The translations under genes were made by a program, and so were the position numbers. Below the pieces are notes generated by a model that saw only the letters and a program-made list of their open reading frames with translations, had not been told where the DNA came from and did not search any database. A stretch of 6,579 nucleotides of DNA from an uncultured Coriobacteriaceae bacterium (GTDB lineage: Bacteria; Actinomycetota; Coriobacteriia; Coriobacteriales; QAMH01): assembly GCA_902796975.1 (NCBI GenBank), contig CADBRF010000101.1:1-6579 (forward strand). The letters run 5' to 3'. How positions within the stretch are numbered: the first letter of the stretch is position 1; each line of letters starts with the position of its first letter. Shown one piece after another: positions 6,222 to 6,579 of the stretch.

Positions 6222-6579
6222 CTAGCCTGCGACCACACCGCCGCCCAAAACAAGATCGTCTGAATAGAGAACAATTTCACTGCCGGGACCAAGCCCCCGC
6301 TGGGGCTCGCTGAAGGCAACTTGGACACCGCCGTCTTTGAGTATAGCCAGGTGGATGGGCAGTGGTTTGCCATGGAGTTTGGTCATGGCACGGCAGGACC
6401 GGGGCTCGGTGGGCACATCGATAGACGTCCATACCATGTCGCGAAGGTCCATGTTCTCGATTTCGCCAAAGAGAGAAGGCCCGACAAGAAGACGGTTCGA
6501 AGAAACATCCTTGACGATGACGACACGCTCGAGGCCATCGTCATCTGACCCCTCTGTGACCGTCTCTCCAATCGCGTAC
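6222..6579 (-). CDS. mnmA: tRNA-specific 2-thiouridylase MnmA, C-terminal part only
   Basis: MnmA puts sulfur on the wobble uridine (position 34) of tRNA Lys, Glu and Gln in the cytoplasm, using ATP to activate the base and persulfide sulfur from a cysteine desulfurase chain. Only the last 118 residues are present, about the final third of a roughly 350-residue protein. The gene runs off the right edge, and the ATP-binding PP-loop domain and catalytic cysteines lie outside. The visible part matches the central and C-terminal beta domains: YAIGE, then VKDVSSNRLLVGP (typical D-x-x-x-N-R-x-x-V-G), then a K-x-x-x-K-P-x-P stretch, VAFSEPQRGLGPGSEIVLY and the terminal VLGGGVV, which is close to the family ending of PGQ-x-x-V-x-Y then VLGGG. 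It is transcribed ahead of orf70 and coaE and is probably in the same operon. Confidence 0.9.
   Translation of the reverse strand, partial: YAIGETVTEGSDDDGLERVVIVKDVSSNRLLVGPSLFGEIENMDLRDMVWTSIDVPTEPRSCRAMTKLHGKPLPIHLAILKDGGVQVAFSEPQRGLGPGSEIVLYSDDLVLGGGVVAG

Overview
The window looks like ordinary bacterial chromosome, densely packed with seven genes that all read on the minus strand. In transcription order (from high to low coordinate) they are: the 3' end of mnmA (tRNA 2-thiouridylase), a 70-codon unknown ORF, coaE (dephospho-CoA kinase), uvrB (excision repair), a SurA/PrsA-like lipoprotein, pgk (phosphoglycerate kinase) and the 5' part of tpiA (triosephosphate isomerase). Both ends of the window cut a gene. 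There are no RNA genes, mobile elements, CRISPR arrays or phage signatures, and no gene-free stretch over about 130 bases.

Organism: base composition is moderately GC-rich (judged by eye, not counted). Pgk, UvrB and MnmA look Gram-positive or actinobacterial in flavour. The Ser/Thr/Asp/Glu-rich lipoprotein is also common in gut Actinobacteria. I lean toward class Coriobacteriia (Collinsella/Olsenella/Slackia-like), but this is an impression from the proteins and no search was run.

Layout: block 1 (3187-6579) is mnmA, orf70, coaE and uvrB, with gaps of about 21, 3 and 5 bases. The Shine-Dalgarno sequences of coaE and uvrB lie in or over the end of the gene before, so co-transcription and translational coupling are likely. 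A 123-base gap (3064-3186) separates block 2, made of the lipoprotein, pgk and tpiA. That gap is the only good place for an internal promoter. In block 2 the lipoprotein and pgk are 50 bases apart, and pgk and tpiA overlap by 17 bases, with the tpiA ribosome binding site inside pgk.

Function: pgk and tpiA are a standard lower-glycolysis pair, and no gap (GAPDH) gene precedes them here. The other genes are housekeeping: tRNA modification, CoA synthesis, DNA repair and probably extracytoplasmic protein folding. The least understood parts are the charge-segregated 70-residue protein between mnmA and coaE, and the lipoprotein, which has a chaperone-like N-terminal part but low-complexity sequence where a PPIase domain would normally sit. 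I saw no clear evidence of an undescribed multi-gene system.
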